DNA of 64,000 bases from Amylibacter sp. IMCC11727 (GCF_029854195.1 NZ_CP122960.1:496001-560000), one strand, 5' to 3'. Numbered from the stretch's first letter, positions 35,327 through 43,843 are shown. Made by a program: numbers and translations. The notes: generated by a model from the sequence alone, not told the origin.

Positions 35327-36178
35327 ATGTCGCGAACTGATCTCAAAACGCTCGTATCAACGGACTGGTTGGCGGATCAGATCGGAGAGCCTGATCTGCG
35401 TGTGTTGGATGCGTCATGGTATCTGCCTGCGCAAAATCGCGACCCCAAGGCAGAATACGCAGAGAGCCATATTCCAGGTGCGCGGTTCTTTGACATTGAT
35501 GCTGTGTCTGACAGCAATTCAGATTTGCCCCATATGGCCCCGCCTGTTGAAAAATTCATGTCGCGGATGCGTGCGCTTGGCGTTGGGGACGGGCATCGTG
35601 TGGTTGTTTATGATGGCGCTGGATTGTTTTCTGCGGCCCGCGTGTGGTGGTTGTTCCGCCATATGGGCCAAGACAACATTGCGGTTCTGGACGGGGGCTT
35701 GCCGAAATGGATTGCCGAAGGACGCCCTACCGAAAGCACTGCACCGGTTATTCGGGATCGTCACATGACCGCCACGCGCAATCCCGCGCTGGTGAAAGAT
35801 GTTACGCAGGTTGCATTGGCATCAAAGTTGAACCAAGCCGAAATCATTGATGCGCGCGCCGCAGAACGGTTTCGTGGCGATGCGCCAGAGCCGCGCCAAG
35901 GGTTGCGGGCAGGACATATTCCCAATTCCAAAAATGTGCCGTTCACCACGTTGTTGAACGAAGACAAAACGATGAAATCCCCCTTGGAATTGGCCAGTAT
36001 TTTCGAAGCCGCTGGCGTTGATCTGGATCGCCCGATCATCACGTCTTGCGGATCAGGAGTGACGGCGGCGGTACTGTCGCTTGCGCTGGAAATTATCGGC
36101 CATCGGGATCACGCGCTCTATGACGGGTCGTGGACCGAATGGGGCAGCTATGACGATTTAAAAGTGGAACAGGGTTAG
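35327..36178 (+). CDS. sseA: 3-mercaptopyruvate sulfurtransferase (two rhodanese domains)
   Basis: A 283-residue sulfurtransferase moving sulfur from 3-mercaptopyruvate to an acceptor thiol. Two rhodanese repeats; the first begins VSTDWLADQIGEPDLRVLDASW, the second carries the active Cys in IITSCGSGVTAAVL, the CG[ST]GVTA loop that marks mercaptopyruvate rather than thiosulfate enzymes. The ATG at 35327 is preferred over a GTG two codons earlier. Followed by an aminotransferase gene, consistent with cysteine transamination to mercaptopyruvate (inference). Confidence 0.9.
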   Translation: MSRTDLKTLVSTDWLADQIGEPDLRVLDASWYLPAQNRDPKAEYAESHIPGARFFDIDAVSDSNSDLPHMAPPVEKFMSRMRALGVGDGHRVVVYDGAGLFSAARVWWLFRHMGQDNIAVLDGGLPKWIAEGRPTESTAPVIRDRHMTATRNPALVKDVTQVALASKLNQAEIIDARAAERFRGDAPEPRQGLRAGHIPNSKNVPFTTLLNEDKTMKSPLELASIFEAAGVDLDRPIITSCGSGVTAAVLSLALEIIGHRDHALYDGSWTEWGSYDDLKVEQG

Positions 36179-36219
36179 TGCTTGTTACTAAGGTACACGC
36201 CCGCAACTAGGATAAAGCA

Positions 36220-37404
36220 ATGCTTGAAAACCTCACGCAGCAACCACCAGACAAAATCATTCAGCTGAGCGGCATGTTCCGCGCAGATGAGCGGGATACG
36301 AAAATCGACCTTGGGGTTGGTGTGTACAAAGACGCAAACGGCAACACGCCGATCATGCGGGCCGTTAAAAAAGCCGAACAGTTGCTGTGGAATGAAGAAA
36401 CCACGAAATCCTATACCGCGTTGGTGGGCGATGGCGCGTTTCACAAGGTGATGGCCGATTTGGTTCTGGGTGACAGTGTTTCATCCGATCGTTTGGCGTT
36501 TGCCCATGCTCCAGGTGGCACGGGTGCGATCCGCCAGATTTTGGAACTGATCAAAGTGGCGAGCCCTGATGCAACCGTTTGGATGTCTGATCCAACGTGG
36601 CCAAACCACCCTGCGATGGTTAAAGGTGTGGGCATTCCGATGCGCACTTATACCTATCTGAACATGGAAACCCGCACCGTAGATTTTGACGGCATGATGG
36701 AAGATTTGGCGCAGGCAAAGGCAGGGGATATCGTGATCCTGCATGGGTGTTGTCACAACCCAACGGGCGCAAACCTGAACCAGACACAGTGGGGCGAAGT
36801 GGCCGATCTGTTGGTGGCTAAGGGAGCGGTTCCGTTTGTGGATATCGCGTATCAAGGGTTTGGCGATGGCCTGCAAGAAGACGCGTTTGGCGTGCGGTTG
36901 TTGGCGCAGCAATGCCCAGAGATGCTGATTTCGGCGTCTTGTTCCAAGAACTTTGGCATATACCGCGAACGCTGTGGACTGGTGATTACTGTGTCCAAGG
37001 ATGCGGATAACACGGCGCTGGCACAAGGGATGTTGTCGAGCCTGAACCGTTTGAACTTTTCCTTCCCGCCAGATCACGGGGCGCGGTTGGTGACGATGGT
37101 TCTGTCCGATCCAGAGCTGCGGGCCGATTGGGAAGCGGAACTGGAAGAAGTGCGCACAGGCATGTTGAAACTGCGTAAGCAGTTGGCAGATGCGCTGCGA
37201 GCGGAAACCGGCTCTGATCGCTACGGGTTTATCGCGGAGCATCGCGGCATGTTTTCCCGCCTTGGTCTGAGCGAAGAACAGGTCGTCAAACTGCGCGAAG
37301 ATCATGCGATTTACATGATCGGGGACAGTCGTTTCAACGTGGCTGGCCTGAACGAAAAGTCCATTCCTGTGATCGCCAAGGCGATTGTTGCAGTTGGTGG
37401 GTAA
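36220..37404 (+). CDS. Aromatic/aspartate class I aminotransferase
   Basis: A 394-residue PLP enzyme of the AspC/TyrB subgroup. N-terminal DLGVGVYKDANGNTPIM, substrate-side GCCHNPTGANL and the PLP Lys in SCSKNFGIYRERCG are clear. It would interconvert aromatic amino acids or aspartate and their keto acids with glutamate. It follows sseA by 41 nt and ends before a strong terminator, so the pair may be one transcript. Confidence 0.92.
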   Translation: MLENLTQQPPDKIIQLSGMFRADERDTKIDLGVGVYKDANGNTPIMRAVKKAEQLLWNEETTKSYTALVGDGAFHKVMADLVLGDSVSSDRLAFAHAPGGTGAIRQILELIKVASPDATVWMSDPTWPNHPAMVKGVGIPMRTYTYLNMETRTVDFDGMMEDLAQAKAGDIVILHGCCHNPTGANLNQTQWGEVADLLVAKGAVPFVDIAYQGFGDGLQEDAFGVRLLAQQCPEMLISASCSKNFGIYRERCGLVITVSKDADNTALAQGMLSSLNRLNFSFPPDHGARLVTMVLSDPELRADWEAELEEVRTGMLKLRKQLADALRAETGSDRYGFIAEHRGMFSRLGLSEEQVVKLREDHAIYMIGDSRFNVAGLNEKSIPVIAKAIVAVGG

Positions 37405-37427
37405 ATCATCCAAGTGTGAAAAATTTG

Positions 37428-37461
37428 AACCGCGCCTGCCTTTGGTTGGCGCGGTTTTTTT
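37428..37461 (+). terminator. Intrinsic terminator after the aminotransferase gene
   Basis: AACCGCGCC (37428-37436) pairs with GGCGCGGTT (37448-37456) around an 11-nt loop, and a run of seven T covers 37455-37461. It reaches the stop codon of the convergent gene. Confidence 0.9.
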
Positions 37462-38200
37462 ATGACACCATCGCTTGCATTTGCACCGCGTTCAACACTT
37501 TGGGTGCAGGCACGTTGATGAGGCGTTCGGGTGTCAATTCGACACCGCTGAGCAGCCAGTTTTCCACGATTTTTGTGCCAATGGTGTGCCCAAGCCAGCG
37601 GGGTTTGTCGCCCGTGCCTGAAAACCATTCGCCGTGGTCAAATTTTGTGGTCATTAGGGTGCGTTGATCGGGCCACATCGCACCCAGCACATCATCTGAT
37701 AGAGCTTGGTCCCAGGGTTCGGGTTGGCTGTCAAACACCAGTCGTACGAATTGTGCGGCCAATCCTTCGCTGACCATCGCGCCGCCCAAAGTAAAGCCGT
37801 AACCAGGGCCAGCGGCCCGCATGGCACGATGCGCTGTGTTGACCATCTGACGTTTGACCAAACCGCTTTTGAGGGTTTGAGAAAAATTTTCGTTGTAGGG
37901 ATCAAACACCAGCGTGGCCAAATTCGGCCGTGCAATTTCGGCGCGCATGCCTGTTTCGGGGGTGACGTTTTCATTGCCCCGTTCAATCAGGATATCCATG
38001 GCGTCAGGGCGCACGAAAGGTGACATCAGGCGATGGGCATCGTTGATTTGCGCGGTGATCCGATCTTGCCAAGCGGTCAGATCGCCCGTTGCTTCGAGCC
38101 AGTGTAATGTCCAACGCGCCAAAATGGCCCCCAAGAGAATTAGAATCGTACCCCGCATCATAGAAAGCCGCGCCCTTGTGCCAAGAGTGTTGCGCAACAT
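37460..38200 (-). CDS. DUF2268-like protein with degenerate zinc-protease motif
   Basis: A 246-residue protein with one N-terminal membrane helix (ILILLGAILARWTLHWL, within residues 15-35). The part NTAHRAMRAAGPGYGFTLGG followed by MVSEGLAAQFVR lines up with the HExxH helix and EGLA motif of DUF2268 predicted zinc proteases, but the Glu of HExxH is missing, so peptidase activity is doubtful. Start chosen at 38200 because cgggggatggtg lies just upstream; ATGs at 38218 and 38251 are alternatives. Divergent from the VUT transporter. Confidence 0.6.
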   Translation of the reverse strand: MLRNTLGTRARLSMMRGTILILLGAILARWTLHWLEATGDLTAWQDRITAQINDAHRLMSPFVRPDAMDILIERGNENVTPETGMRAEIARPNLATLVFDPYNENFSQTLKSGLVKRQMVNTAHRAMRAAGPGYGFTLGGAMVSEGLAAQFVRLVFDSQPEPWDQALSDDVLGAMWPDQRTLMTTKFDHGEWFSGTGDKPRWLGHTIGTKIVENWLLSGVELTPERLINVPAPKVLNAVQMQAMVS

Positions 38201-38330
38201 CACCATCCCCCGTTTCATGGATGCAACAACTTGGCGGTTGTCCCTTGTCATTCCTGCGCGTGCGAGCTATCCCGCGCCAGCCTGACATCAGGCGAAAGTG
38301 TCCGCTACCTTTTCAAAACGGAGTAATGAA

Positions 38331-38960
38331 ATGTCTCGTGGTTTGGTCATTGGCGTTCTCGCCATGGCGGCGGTTGTCGTCGCGTCGAATATTCTTGTGC
38401 AGTTCTTGTTGGGCGATTGGCTCACGTGGGGTGCATTTACCTATCCCATTGCGTTCCTTGTCACTGATGTGATGAACCGCGTTTACGGTGCGCCGATGGC
38501 ACGCAAGGTTGTTTTTGCGGGCTTTGTGGTTGGCATCATCTGTTCGTTTATCGGTACGCAAATCATGGGCGAATTTGGTCCGCTGGTGACATTGCGCATC
38601 GCGATTGGGTCTGGCACCGCGTTTTTGGTGGCGCAATTGGTTGATGTGTTCGTATTCAACCGTCTGCGCAGTGGTGCATGGTGGCGTGCGCCGCTCGCAT
38701 CTACCCTTATCGGGTCATCGCTTGATACTGCCATTTTCTTTACGCTCGCGTTTTCGGCCAGTTTTGTATTTCTGGAGCCGATGAACGATGTGAGCTGGTC
38801 TTGGGAAGTTCTGCCGATCCTTGGTCTGGGGCCAGAGGCACCATTGTGGGTCAGCCTTGGGATTGCGGATTGGTTGGTGAAACTGTCACTCGCGCTGATC
38901 GCGCTTATTCCGTTTCGTGTGTTGGTTTCACGTCTGTCGCCCACAACAAACGCGGTCTGA
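38331..38960 (+). CDS. yhhQ: VUT-family queuosine precursor transporter
   Basis: A 209-residue membrane protein with about six segments. FTYPIAFLVTDVMNRVYGAPMARKVV is the family signature, including the NRVYG motif. YhhQ-type proteins import queuosine precursors (preQ0/preQ1), supplying the tRNA modification pathway. The ATG at 38331 follows acggagtaatga. I looked for a preQ1 riboswitch upstream and did not find one. Confidence 0.88.
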   Translation: MSRGLVIGVLAMAAVVVASNILVQFLLGDWLTWGAFTYPIAFLVTDVMNRVYGAPMARKVVFAGFVVGIICSFIGTQIMGEFGPLVTLRIAIGSGTAFLVAQLVDVFVFNRLRSGAWWRAPLASTLIGSSLDTAIFFTLAFSASFVFLEPMNDVSWSWEVLPILGLGPEAPLWVSLGIADWLVKLSLALIALIPFRVLVSRLSPTTNAV

Positions 38961-38984
38961 TTCCGCCCTTTGCCCACAAAATAT

Positions 38985-39022
38985 TGTGTGAAATGCAGAA
39001 AGTTCTTTGCGTTTCACACAAG
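38985..39022. repeat. 38-nt imperfect palindrome (hairpin or operator)
   Basis: Outer arms TTGTGTGAAA (38985-38994) and TTTCACACAA (39013-39022) are perfect complements; six further pairs (two G-T) extend the stem to 16 bp with a 6-nt loop. No T run follows, so it is a poor terminator for the VUT gene. It is well placed as an operator or promoter-proximal hairpin for the transcript below. Confidence 0.7.
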
Positions 39023-39086
39023 ACGTGGCACGATTCTGATGTGGATCACATGATCTGCGCTTTGAACAATCAGAAAGGAGGTGCCA

Positions 39087-39143
39087 ATGATTATTGGGAA
39101 ACAGGAGCAGCTGGTTAAGGTTACACGCGAGGTGCGCGTTTAG
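39087..39143 (+). CDS. 18-codon leader-like ORF with perfect ribosome binding site
   Basis: Codes for MIIGKQEQLVKVTREVRV and stops at TAG. The preceding aaggaggtg (39075-39083) is a full match to the 16S rRNA 3' end, 3 nt from the ATG. About 115 nt downstream CACCTCC (39198-39204) can pair with that site, and an intrinsic terminator follows, so the ORF sits in a transcript of about 200 nt with self-masking potential. No family recognised. A leader peptide or dual-function RNA is the best guess. Confidence 0.5.
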   Translation: MIIGKQEQLVKVTREVRV

Positions 39144-39214
39144 GGGGCAGCCCTTCTACTCACGAGCCTGGCTTCGGGATCTTATGATCTTGCTTGCCAC
39201 CTCCAAATCTCGAG

Positions 39215-39249
39215 AAGAGCCCCGACAGATTTGTCGGGGCTCTTTCCGT
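39215..39249 (+). terminator. Strong intrinsic terminator
   Basis: A 13-bp stem: 39215-39227 with 39232-39244 (core GAGCCCCGACA/TGTCGGGGCTC), 4-nt loop, then ttccgttttt. It ends the transcript holding the 18-codon ORF, just before the convergent ECF gene stop. Confidence 0.85.
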
Positions 39250-39252
39250 TTT

Positions 39253-39717
39253 TCAAATCAATTCACGCAATTTGCTGCGGGCGCGACTGATGCGTGACAT
39301 GACCGTGCCGATGGGCAGGTTTAGCCGATCCGCCATATCTGAATAGGACAATCCCGCATTCACCCTCAGGCGCATGACTGTGCGGTATTCTTCGGGCAGG
39401 CGGCCAATGGCAGCCAGAGTTTCCACGCAAGCCAGTTCCGCAAAGGCATCCGCGGTTAGGTCCGCAGGCTCGTGATCTTCTATGGGGAGCATGGACGGTG
39501 CCCGCCCCCGTTTGCGGGTCTGATCCAAAAACAAGTTGCGCAAAGTGCGCGCCATATAAGCGCGGGGGTTTTCCACATCTGACAGACAGGCATCACGGCT
39601 GAGGATGTGCAACACAACGTCTTGCACCAAATCCTCTGCCTGTTCACGATTGCGGGTCAGGTGGTGCGCGTAGATCAGCAAATCTTCGAGGTGATCGAAC
39701 AATTTATCAGGGTTCAT
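39253..39717 (-). CDS. ECF RNA polymerase sigma factor
   Basis: A 154-residue sigma-70-family factor with region 2 (NREQAEDLVQDVVLHILSR, about 22-40, and RAYMARTLRNLFLDQ) and region 4 (LPEEYRTVMRLRVNAGLSYS then LNLPIGTVMSRISRARSKL). It resembles the short RpoE/EcfG-like group. No anti-sigma gene adjoins it: downstream is the terminator at 39215 and upstream, divergently, an EF-hand protein gene. Start at 39717; longer in-frame codons upstream do not fit the fold. Confidence 0.88.
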   Translation of the reverse strand: MNPDKLFDHLEDLLIYAHHLTRNREQAEDLVQDVVLHILSRDACLSDVENPRAYMARTLRNLFLDQTRKRGRAPSMLPIEDHEPADLTADAFAELACVETLAAIGRLPEEYRTVMRLRVNAGLSYSDMADRLNLPIGTVMSRISRARSKLRELI

Positions 39718-39943
39718 GGGGTGGCTCCGAAAGGGTGAGGGATGGATCGACCATAGAGGCTCTGCGTCCCAAGCCGTTAGGTCAGAACCCGCCCACAGCC
39801 AATTTCCGCTCGCCCTAGGGGTGTGACGCGGCAGGTTTCTGCCATCTAAAATCGTGCAGGGAATATCATCCCCCGTTTTTTCGTCTTTAGGGTCAGAGGG
39901 CGCAATCTGCGGGCCTCGTAAACAACACGAATAGGAGAATTCT

Positions 39944-40186
39944 ATGCGTAAACTGGTTTTGACTCTGGCAACATTGGCTGCCACCGCATCTTTTGCCACT
40001 GCAAAAGAGATGTCCGAAATGGACGTAAACGAAGATGGCGTGCTGAGCGTTGAAGAGTTTGCGGCAGGTCACAGCGAAGTGGACCCAGCGGTATTTGCCG
40101 CAATTGACGCAAATGAGGATGGATTGATTGATCCATCCGAATACGAAGCCGCAACTGGCGAGGGCGGTGTTTTGGCAGAAGGCTAA
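39944..40186 (+). CDS. Secreted EF-hand calcium-binding protein
   Basis: An 80-residue protein with signal peptide (about 1-20) and two canonical EF-hand loops: D27-x-N29-x-D31-G to E38 and D55-x-N57-x-D59-G to E66. It should bind Ca2+ in the periplasm. Ribosome binding site aggag is 7 nt from the ATG. It is divergent from the ECF sigma gene over a 226-nt spacer in which I can name no promoter; control by that sigma factor is a reasonable guess. Confidence 0.85.
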   Translation: MRKLVLTLATLAATASFATAKEMSEMDVNEDGVLSVEEFAAGHSEVDPAVFAAIDANEDGLIDPSEYEAATGEGGVLAEG

Positions 40187-40491
40187 ACATGTGTTCCATT
40201 AGGTTTGAGCCATGTAAATAAGGTGTTCAATTGGAGTGCGCTGGTCCCAGTTAAGGACCGCTGCAAAGGCCAAGGGCACCGATGGGTCAGACTTTTGGAA
40301 TGTGCCTAAAAACGAGAAAGGGCCAGCAGGTGACGCTGGCCCTTCCTTTTTGCGCGTCATCTACGGGGACTGTAGGGCCGCACAAAATTGGAGATACCCC
40401 TGTTTAACGCAGCAATGATGCAAAGCGAAAACACATTGCATCGCGGTTCTGTGAGAGCCTGTGACAGGCCTGCGTTCTGTGTTAAAATCCC
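40187..40491 (+). other. Intergenic region with terminator and small inverted repeat
   Basis: No convincing gene in 305 nt. It holds the terminator at 40318-40349, about 130 nt after the EF-hand stop, and an inverted repeat GATGCAA (40417-40423)/TTGCATC (40436-40442) upstream of arfB. The stretch between the EF-hand stop and the terminator could be a 3' UTR or a small RNA. Confidence 0.5.
40318..40349 (+). terminator. Intrinsic terminator downstream of the EF-hand gene
   Basis: AAGGGCCAGC (40318-40327) pairs with GCTGGCCCTT (40335-40344) over a 7-nt loop, followed by cctttttg. Confidence 0.85.
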
Positions 40492-40914
40492 ATGATTATG
40501 CGGATTAACGACGACATCACCCTAGAGGATTGGGAACTGAGTGAGAGCTTTCACCGCTCCTCTGGCCCAGGTGGTCAGCATGTGAACAAAACGTCCAGCG
40601 CCGTAGAACTGCGGTTCGAGGCGGCTCGTTCGCCAAACCTGACCCCAGCCGTAAAGGCGCGGTTAAAACGGCTCGCTGGCCGCCGCTGGACCAAAGACGG
40701 GGCAGTGATCGTCACATCCGAAGCACACCGCAGCCAACTGATGAACCGCGAACTGGCACAAGAAAAACTGGCAGAGTTAATCCGCGCGGCACTTGTGGTT
40801 CCAAAGCGGCGGATCAAAACAAAACCCACGCTTGGCAGCAAGCGACGGCGGCTTGAGGGTAAAAAACAACGCGGCGAAGTGAAGAAGCTGCGCGGTAAGG
40901 TGACGGGGGATTAA
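40492..40914 (+). CDS. arfB: Alternative ribosome-rescue factor / peptidyl-tRNA hydrolase ArfB
   Basis: A 140-residue class I release-factor-like protein that frees stalled ribosomes without needing a stop codon. SSGPGGQHVNKTSSAVELRF carries the catalytic GGQ, and the tail from residue 100 is strongly basic (KRRIKTKPTLGSKRRRLEGKK), as required to occupy the empty mRNA channel. It complements SmpB/tmRNA. Start ATG 40492 or 40498. The stop overlaps the convergent pncB by 4 nt. Confidence 0.93.
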   Translation: MIMRINDDITLEDWELSESFHRSSGPGGQHVNKTSSAVELRFEAARSPNLTPAVKARLKRLAGRRWTKDGAVIVTSEAHRSQLMNRELAQEKLAELIRAALVVPKRRIKTKPTLGSKRRRLEGKKQRGEVKKLRGKVTGD

Positions 40915-42203
40915 ACCTCCACCTCGATCTTTTCCTGATCGCCGACACCAAACACGCGTTTGTAGCGGGTGATTTGATCTTGTGGGCCCATGGCTTTGTT
41001 GGGGTTGTCGCTGAGTTTCACGGTGGGGTGGCCGTTGGCGGCGACCGCTTTGCAGACCAGTGAAAACGGGGCGAGTGCATCATTTGGAACGAGCCCGCGG
41101 AAATCGTTTGTGAGTTTTGTGCCCCAGCCAAAGCCGGTGCGTACGCGGCCTTCGAATTGTTTGAACAGGTCCATGATTTTGGTGTCATCGAGACCGTCTG
41201 AAAAGATGATCAGCTTTTCGCGGGGGTCTTGGCCGCGCGCGGTCCACCAGTCAATTGCAGTTTCTGCGGCGATGGCGGGGTCGCCGCTGTCCACGCGGAT
41301 ACCTGTCCAATCGGACAGCCAATCAGGCGCGTTATCAAGAAAACCTTTGGTTCCATAGGTGTCGGGCAGAATGATCAGCAGGTTACCATCGTGTTCATCC
41401 TGCCAGTCTTGCAAAACCTGATAGGGGGCTTGGGCCAGTTCTGCGTCATCCTTGGCGAGTGCGGAGTAGACCATGGGCAATTCGTGGGCGTTTGTGCCGA
41501 TGGCTTCGACTTCGCGGCGCATGGCAATCAGGCAGTTGGACGTGCCTGTAAAGCTGTCACCGAGTCCTTCGCGCATGGCTTGAACACACCAATCTTGCCA
41601 CATGAATGAATGGCGGCGGCGTGTGCCGAAATCTGCAACCCGCAGGTTGGGCTCTTGGCGCAGGCGTTCGATCTTTTCCCAGAGTTTGGTCATGGCGCGG
41701 GCGTAGAGCACTTGGAGTTCGAATTTCCCCATGTCTTTCAATACAGCACGCGAGCGCAGCTCCATGATAATGGACAGTGCGGGGATTTCCCACAACATCA
41801 CCTCTGGCCATGTGCCCTCAAACGTGAGTTCGTATTGCCCGTCGACCTTTTCAAGGTGATAGGCGGGCAGGCGCAAATTCTCAAACCACTCCATGAAATC
41901 GGGGCGGAACATCTGACGTTTTCCATAGAATGTGTTGCCGCGCAGCCATGTGCTTTCACCCCGAGAGAGGGAGAGGGAGCGCACGTGATCCAGTTGTTCG
42001 CGCAGCTCGCCTTCGTCAATAATGTCCGCAATGCGCAGGGTTTTGGTGCGGTTGATCAAGCTGAACGTGACATTGGCGTCTGGTTTGTTGCGAAACACCG
42101 ATTGGCACATCAGAAGTTTGTAAAAATCTGTGTCGATCAGGGACCGCACAATCGGGTCGATCTTCCATTTGTGATTGTACACACGGGTAGCGATATCGAC
42201 CAT
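40911..42203 (-). CDS. pncB: Nicotinate phosphoribosyltransferase
   Basis: A 430-residue NAD-salvage enzyme making nicotinate mononucleotide from nicotinate and PRPP. SLIDTDFYKLLMCQSVF at the N-terminus, the DFGTRRRHSFMWQDWC segment with active His, and IIFSDGLDDTKIMDLF near the C-terminus are typical, as is the length. It lies downstream of the broken pncA on the same strand, 59 nt away, forming a salvage pair. Confidence 0.95.
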   Translation of the reverse strand: MVDIATRVYNHKWKIDPIVRSLIDTDFYKLLMCQSVFRNKPDANVTFSLINRTKTLRIADIIDEGELREQLDHVRSLSLSRGESTWLRGNTFYGKRQMFRPDFMEWFENLRLPAYHLEKVDGQYELTFEGTWPEVMLWEIPALSIIMELRSRAVLKDMGKFELQVLYARAMTKLWEKIERLRQEPNLRVADFGTRRRHSFMWQDWCVQAMREGLGDSFTGTSNCLIAMRREVEAIGTNAHELPMVYSALAKDDAELAQAPYQVLQDWQDEHDGNLLIILPDTYGTKGFLDNAPDWLSDWTGIRVDSGDPAIAAETAIDWWTARGQDPREKLIIFSDGLDDTKIMDLFKQFEGRVRTGFGWGTKLTNDFRGLVPNDALAPFSLVCKAVAANGHPTVKLSDNPNKAMGPQDQITRYKRVFGVGDQEKIEVEV

Positions 42204-42262
42204 GATGCGGCCTTTCGAATTGGGTTAACCGAGTTAAAGCAGGGGTTTATTCGGTTGTCCAG

Positions 42263-42859
42263 CTAGGCGAGTTTTACCCCAGCGGATTGCATTTCCGCAA
42301 GCGCGGCCGCGAGTGAGCCGCCAAGGTCAATGCCGCGGCAGGCGGATTCGATGACGGTGACGTCTTAGCCGAGTTTTGCGCCGTCGATGGCCGAGAATTT
42401 CACGCAGAAATCGGTGGCGAGGCCAACCATGGTGAGGGCGGTGACACCGCGTTCTTGAAGATAGCCGTGCAGGCCCGTTTGGGTTTTGTGATCGTTTTCG
42501 AAAAACGCAGAGTAGCTGTCGATTGCGGGATTGTAGCCTTTGCGCACGATCATATCGGCGCTGTCGGTGTTAAGGCCCGATTTGAACGCTGATCCCGTGG
42601 TGCCGATGACGCAGTGGCGCGGCCAAAGGACTTGGGTGCCATAGGGCATTTCGGTGGTGGAGTAGGGTTCTGCGCCATCGTGATTGTCGGCAAAAGACGA
42701 ATGGTTTGAGGGGTGCCAATCCTGTGTCAGAACCTTGACCGCAAAGTCATCCTGCATGGCGTTTACGGGGGCGATAATTTCATCGCCACCGTCCACGGCC
42801 AGTGCGCCGCCGGGGCAGAAATCGTTTTGAATGTCGATCATGATGAGAGCTTGGGTCAT
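42263..42859 (-). pseudogene. pncA: Nicotinamidase gene interrupted by an in-frame TAA
   Basis: Nicotinamidase deaminates nicotinamide to nicotinate, the substrate of PncB. The first 164 codons carry the catalytic Asp (IDIQNDFCPGG), metal ligands (DWHPSNHSSF and WPRHC), the Lys (VRKGYNP) and nucleophile Cys (LATDFCVK). At 42365-42367 the frame meets TAA, where family members have an aromatic residue in a GYDVTV-type motif; the same frame then goes on for 33 codons (DVTVIESACRGID and so on) to TAG at 42263-42265. Full length would be 198 residues, normal for PncA. The short product keeps all active-site residues but loses the last strand and helix. A one-base TAC to TAA change or a sequencing error explains it; readthrough is possible. 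Confidence 0.88.
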
Positions 42860-42934
42860 GGGTCTGTTCCTTATGGTTAAGGATTTATGGGCCGTAGTCT
42901 GGTATTTTGCAACGGCGGGGGCTATATCGCCGCC

Positions 42935-43843
42935 ATGTCACAGATTGTTGTTGCCGCTCTTTATCATTTCACCCGTTTTGAGGACCACAAGGCCCTGCAA
43001 GGCCCGCTTCAGGCTGTTTGCGATGCAGGGGGTGTGAAGGGGTCGTTGTTGCTGGCGTTTGAGGGGATCAACGGCACCATTGCGGGACCGCGCGCAGGGA
43101 TTGATGCGGCCTTGGCGGCCATTCGGGCGTTGCCTGGGTGTGCGGATTTTGAGCACAAAGAAAGCTTTACCGACGAGATGCCGTTTTTGCGCATGAAGGT
43201 GAAGTTGAAGAAAGAAATCGTCACCATGGGGCAGCCGCAGGTGGACCCGACGGCCAATGTTGGGAACTATGTTGAGGCCGAGGATTGGAACGATCTGATC
43301 GCACGCGACGATGTGGTGGTGATTGATACGCGCAACGATTACGAGGTTGCGATTGGCACGTTTGAGGGGGCAGTTGACCCCAAGACGAAATCCTTTGGCG
43401 AGTTTCCTGCGTGGTGGGAAGAAAACAAAGATCGCTTTCACAACAAGAAGGTGGCGATGTTTTGCACGGGAGGGATTCGGTGTGAGAAATCAACGAACTA
43501 TCTGCTCGGTGAAGGGGTGGATGATGTGTATCACCTGAAGGGTGGTATCCTAAAATACCTTGAGAATGTGCCCGAGGAAGACAGCACGTGGGACGGGCAG
43601 TGTTTCGTTTTCGACAGCCGTGTGTCCGTTGGGCACGGGTTGAAAGAGGGCGAGTACGAGCTGTGTTTTGCCTGCCGTATGCCGCTGGCCCCAGCGGATT
43701 TTGATCGGCCTGAATATGAGCATGGCGTGACGTGCCATCAGTGTTTTGACCAGCATTCAGAAGAGCGTAAAGAGCGGTTCCGCGAACGGCAAAAACAGAT
43801 CGCGTTGGCGGCGAAACGTGGGACGCAGCATATCGGGGGTTAG
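42935..43843 (+). CDS. trhO: tRNA uridine(34) hydroxylase TrhO (rhodanese family)
   Basis: A 302-residue YceA-type protein that hydroxylates wobble U34 in tRNAs on the path to (c)mo5U. An N-terminal acylphosphatase-like domain (LYHFTRFED to LRMKVKLKKEIVTMG) precedes a rhodanese domain with active Cys in VAMFCTGGIRCEKST, and a C-terminal Cys-rich segment (CFACRMPL, CHQCFDQ). ATG at 42935 begins the conserved region. Divergent from pncA; its stop overlaps the convergent MFS gene by 4 nt. Confidence 0.94.
   Translation: MSQIVVAALYHFTRFEDHKALQGPLQAVCDAGGVKGSLLLAFEGINGTIAGPRAGIDAALAAIRALPGCADFEHKESFTDEMPFLRMKVKLKKEIVTMGQPQVDPTANVGNYVEAEDWNDLIARDDVVVIDTRNDYEVAIGTFEGAVDPKTKSFGEFPAWWEENKDRFHNKKVAMFCTGGIRCEKSTNYLLGEGVDDVYHLKGGILKYLENVPEEDSTWDGQCFVFDSRVSVGHGLKEGEYELCFACRMPLAPADFDRPEYEHGVTCHQCFDQHSEERKERFRERQKQIALAAKRGTQHIGG

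Noticed and set aside
38252..38330. preQ1 riboswitch before the VUT queuosine-precursor transporter
   Set aside because: I could not find the conserved stem, the A-rich tail or the pseudoknot pairing.
39026..39033. GTGGCACG as a sigma-54 -24 element
   Set aside because: No GC at the -12 position with correct spacing (TGATG instead of TTGCA), so the promoter is incomplete.
40236..40418. 60-codon GTG frame after the EF-hand gene
   Set aside because: No usable ribosome binding site, and it reads straight through an intrinsic terminator hairpin.
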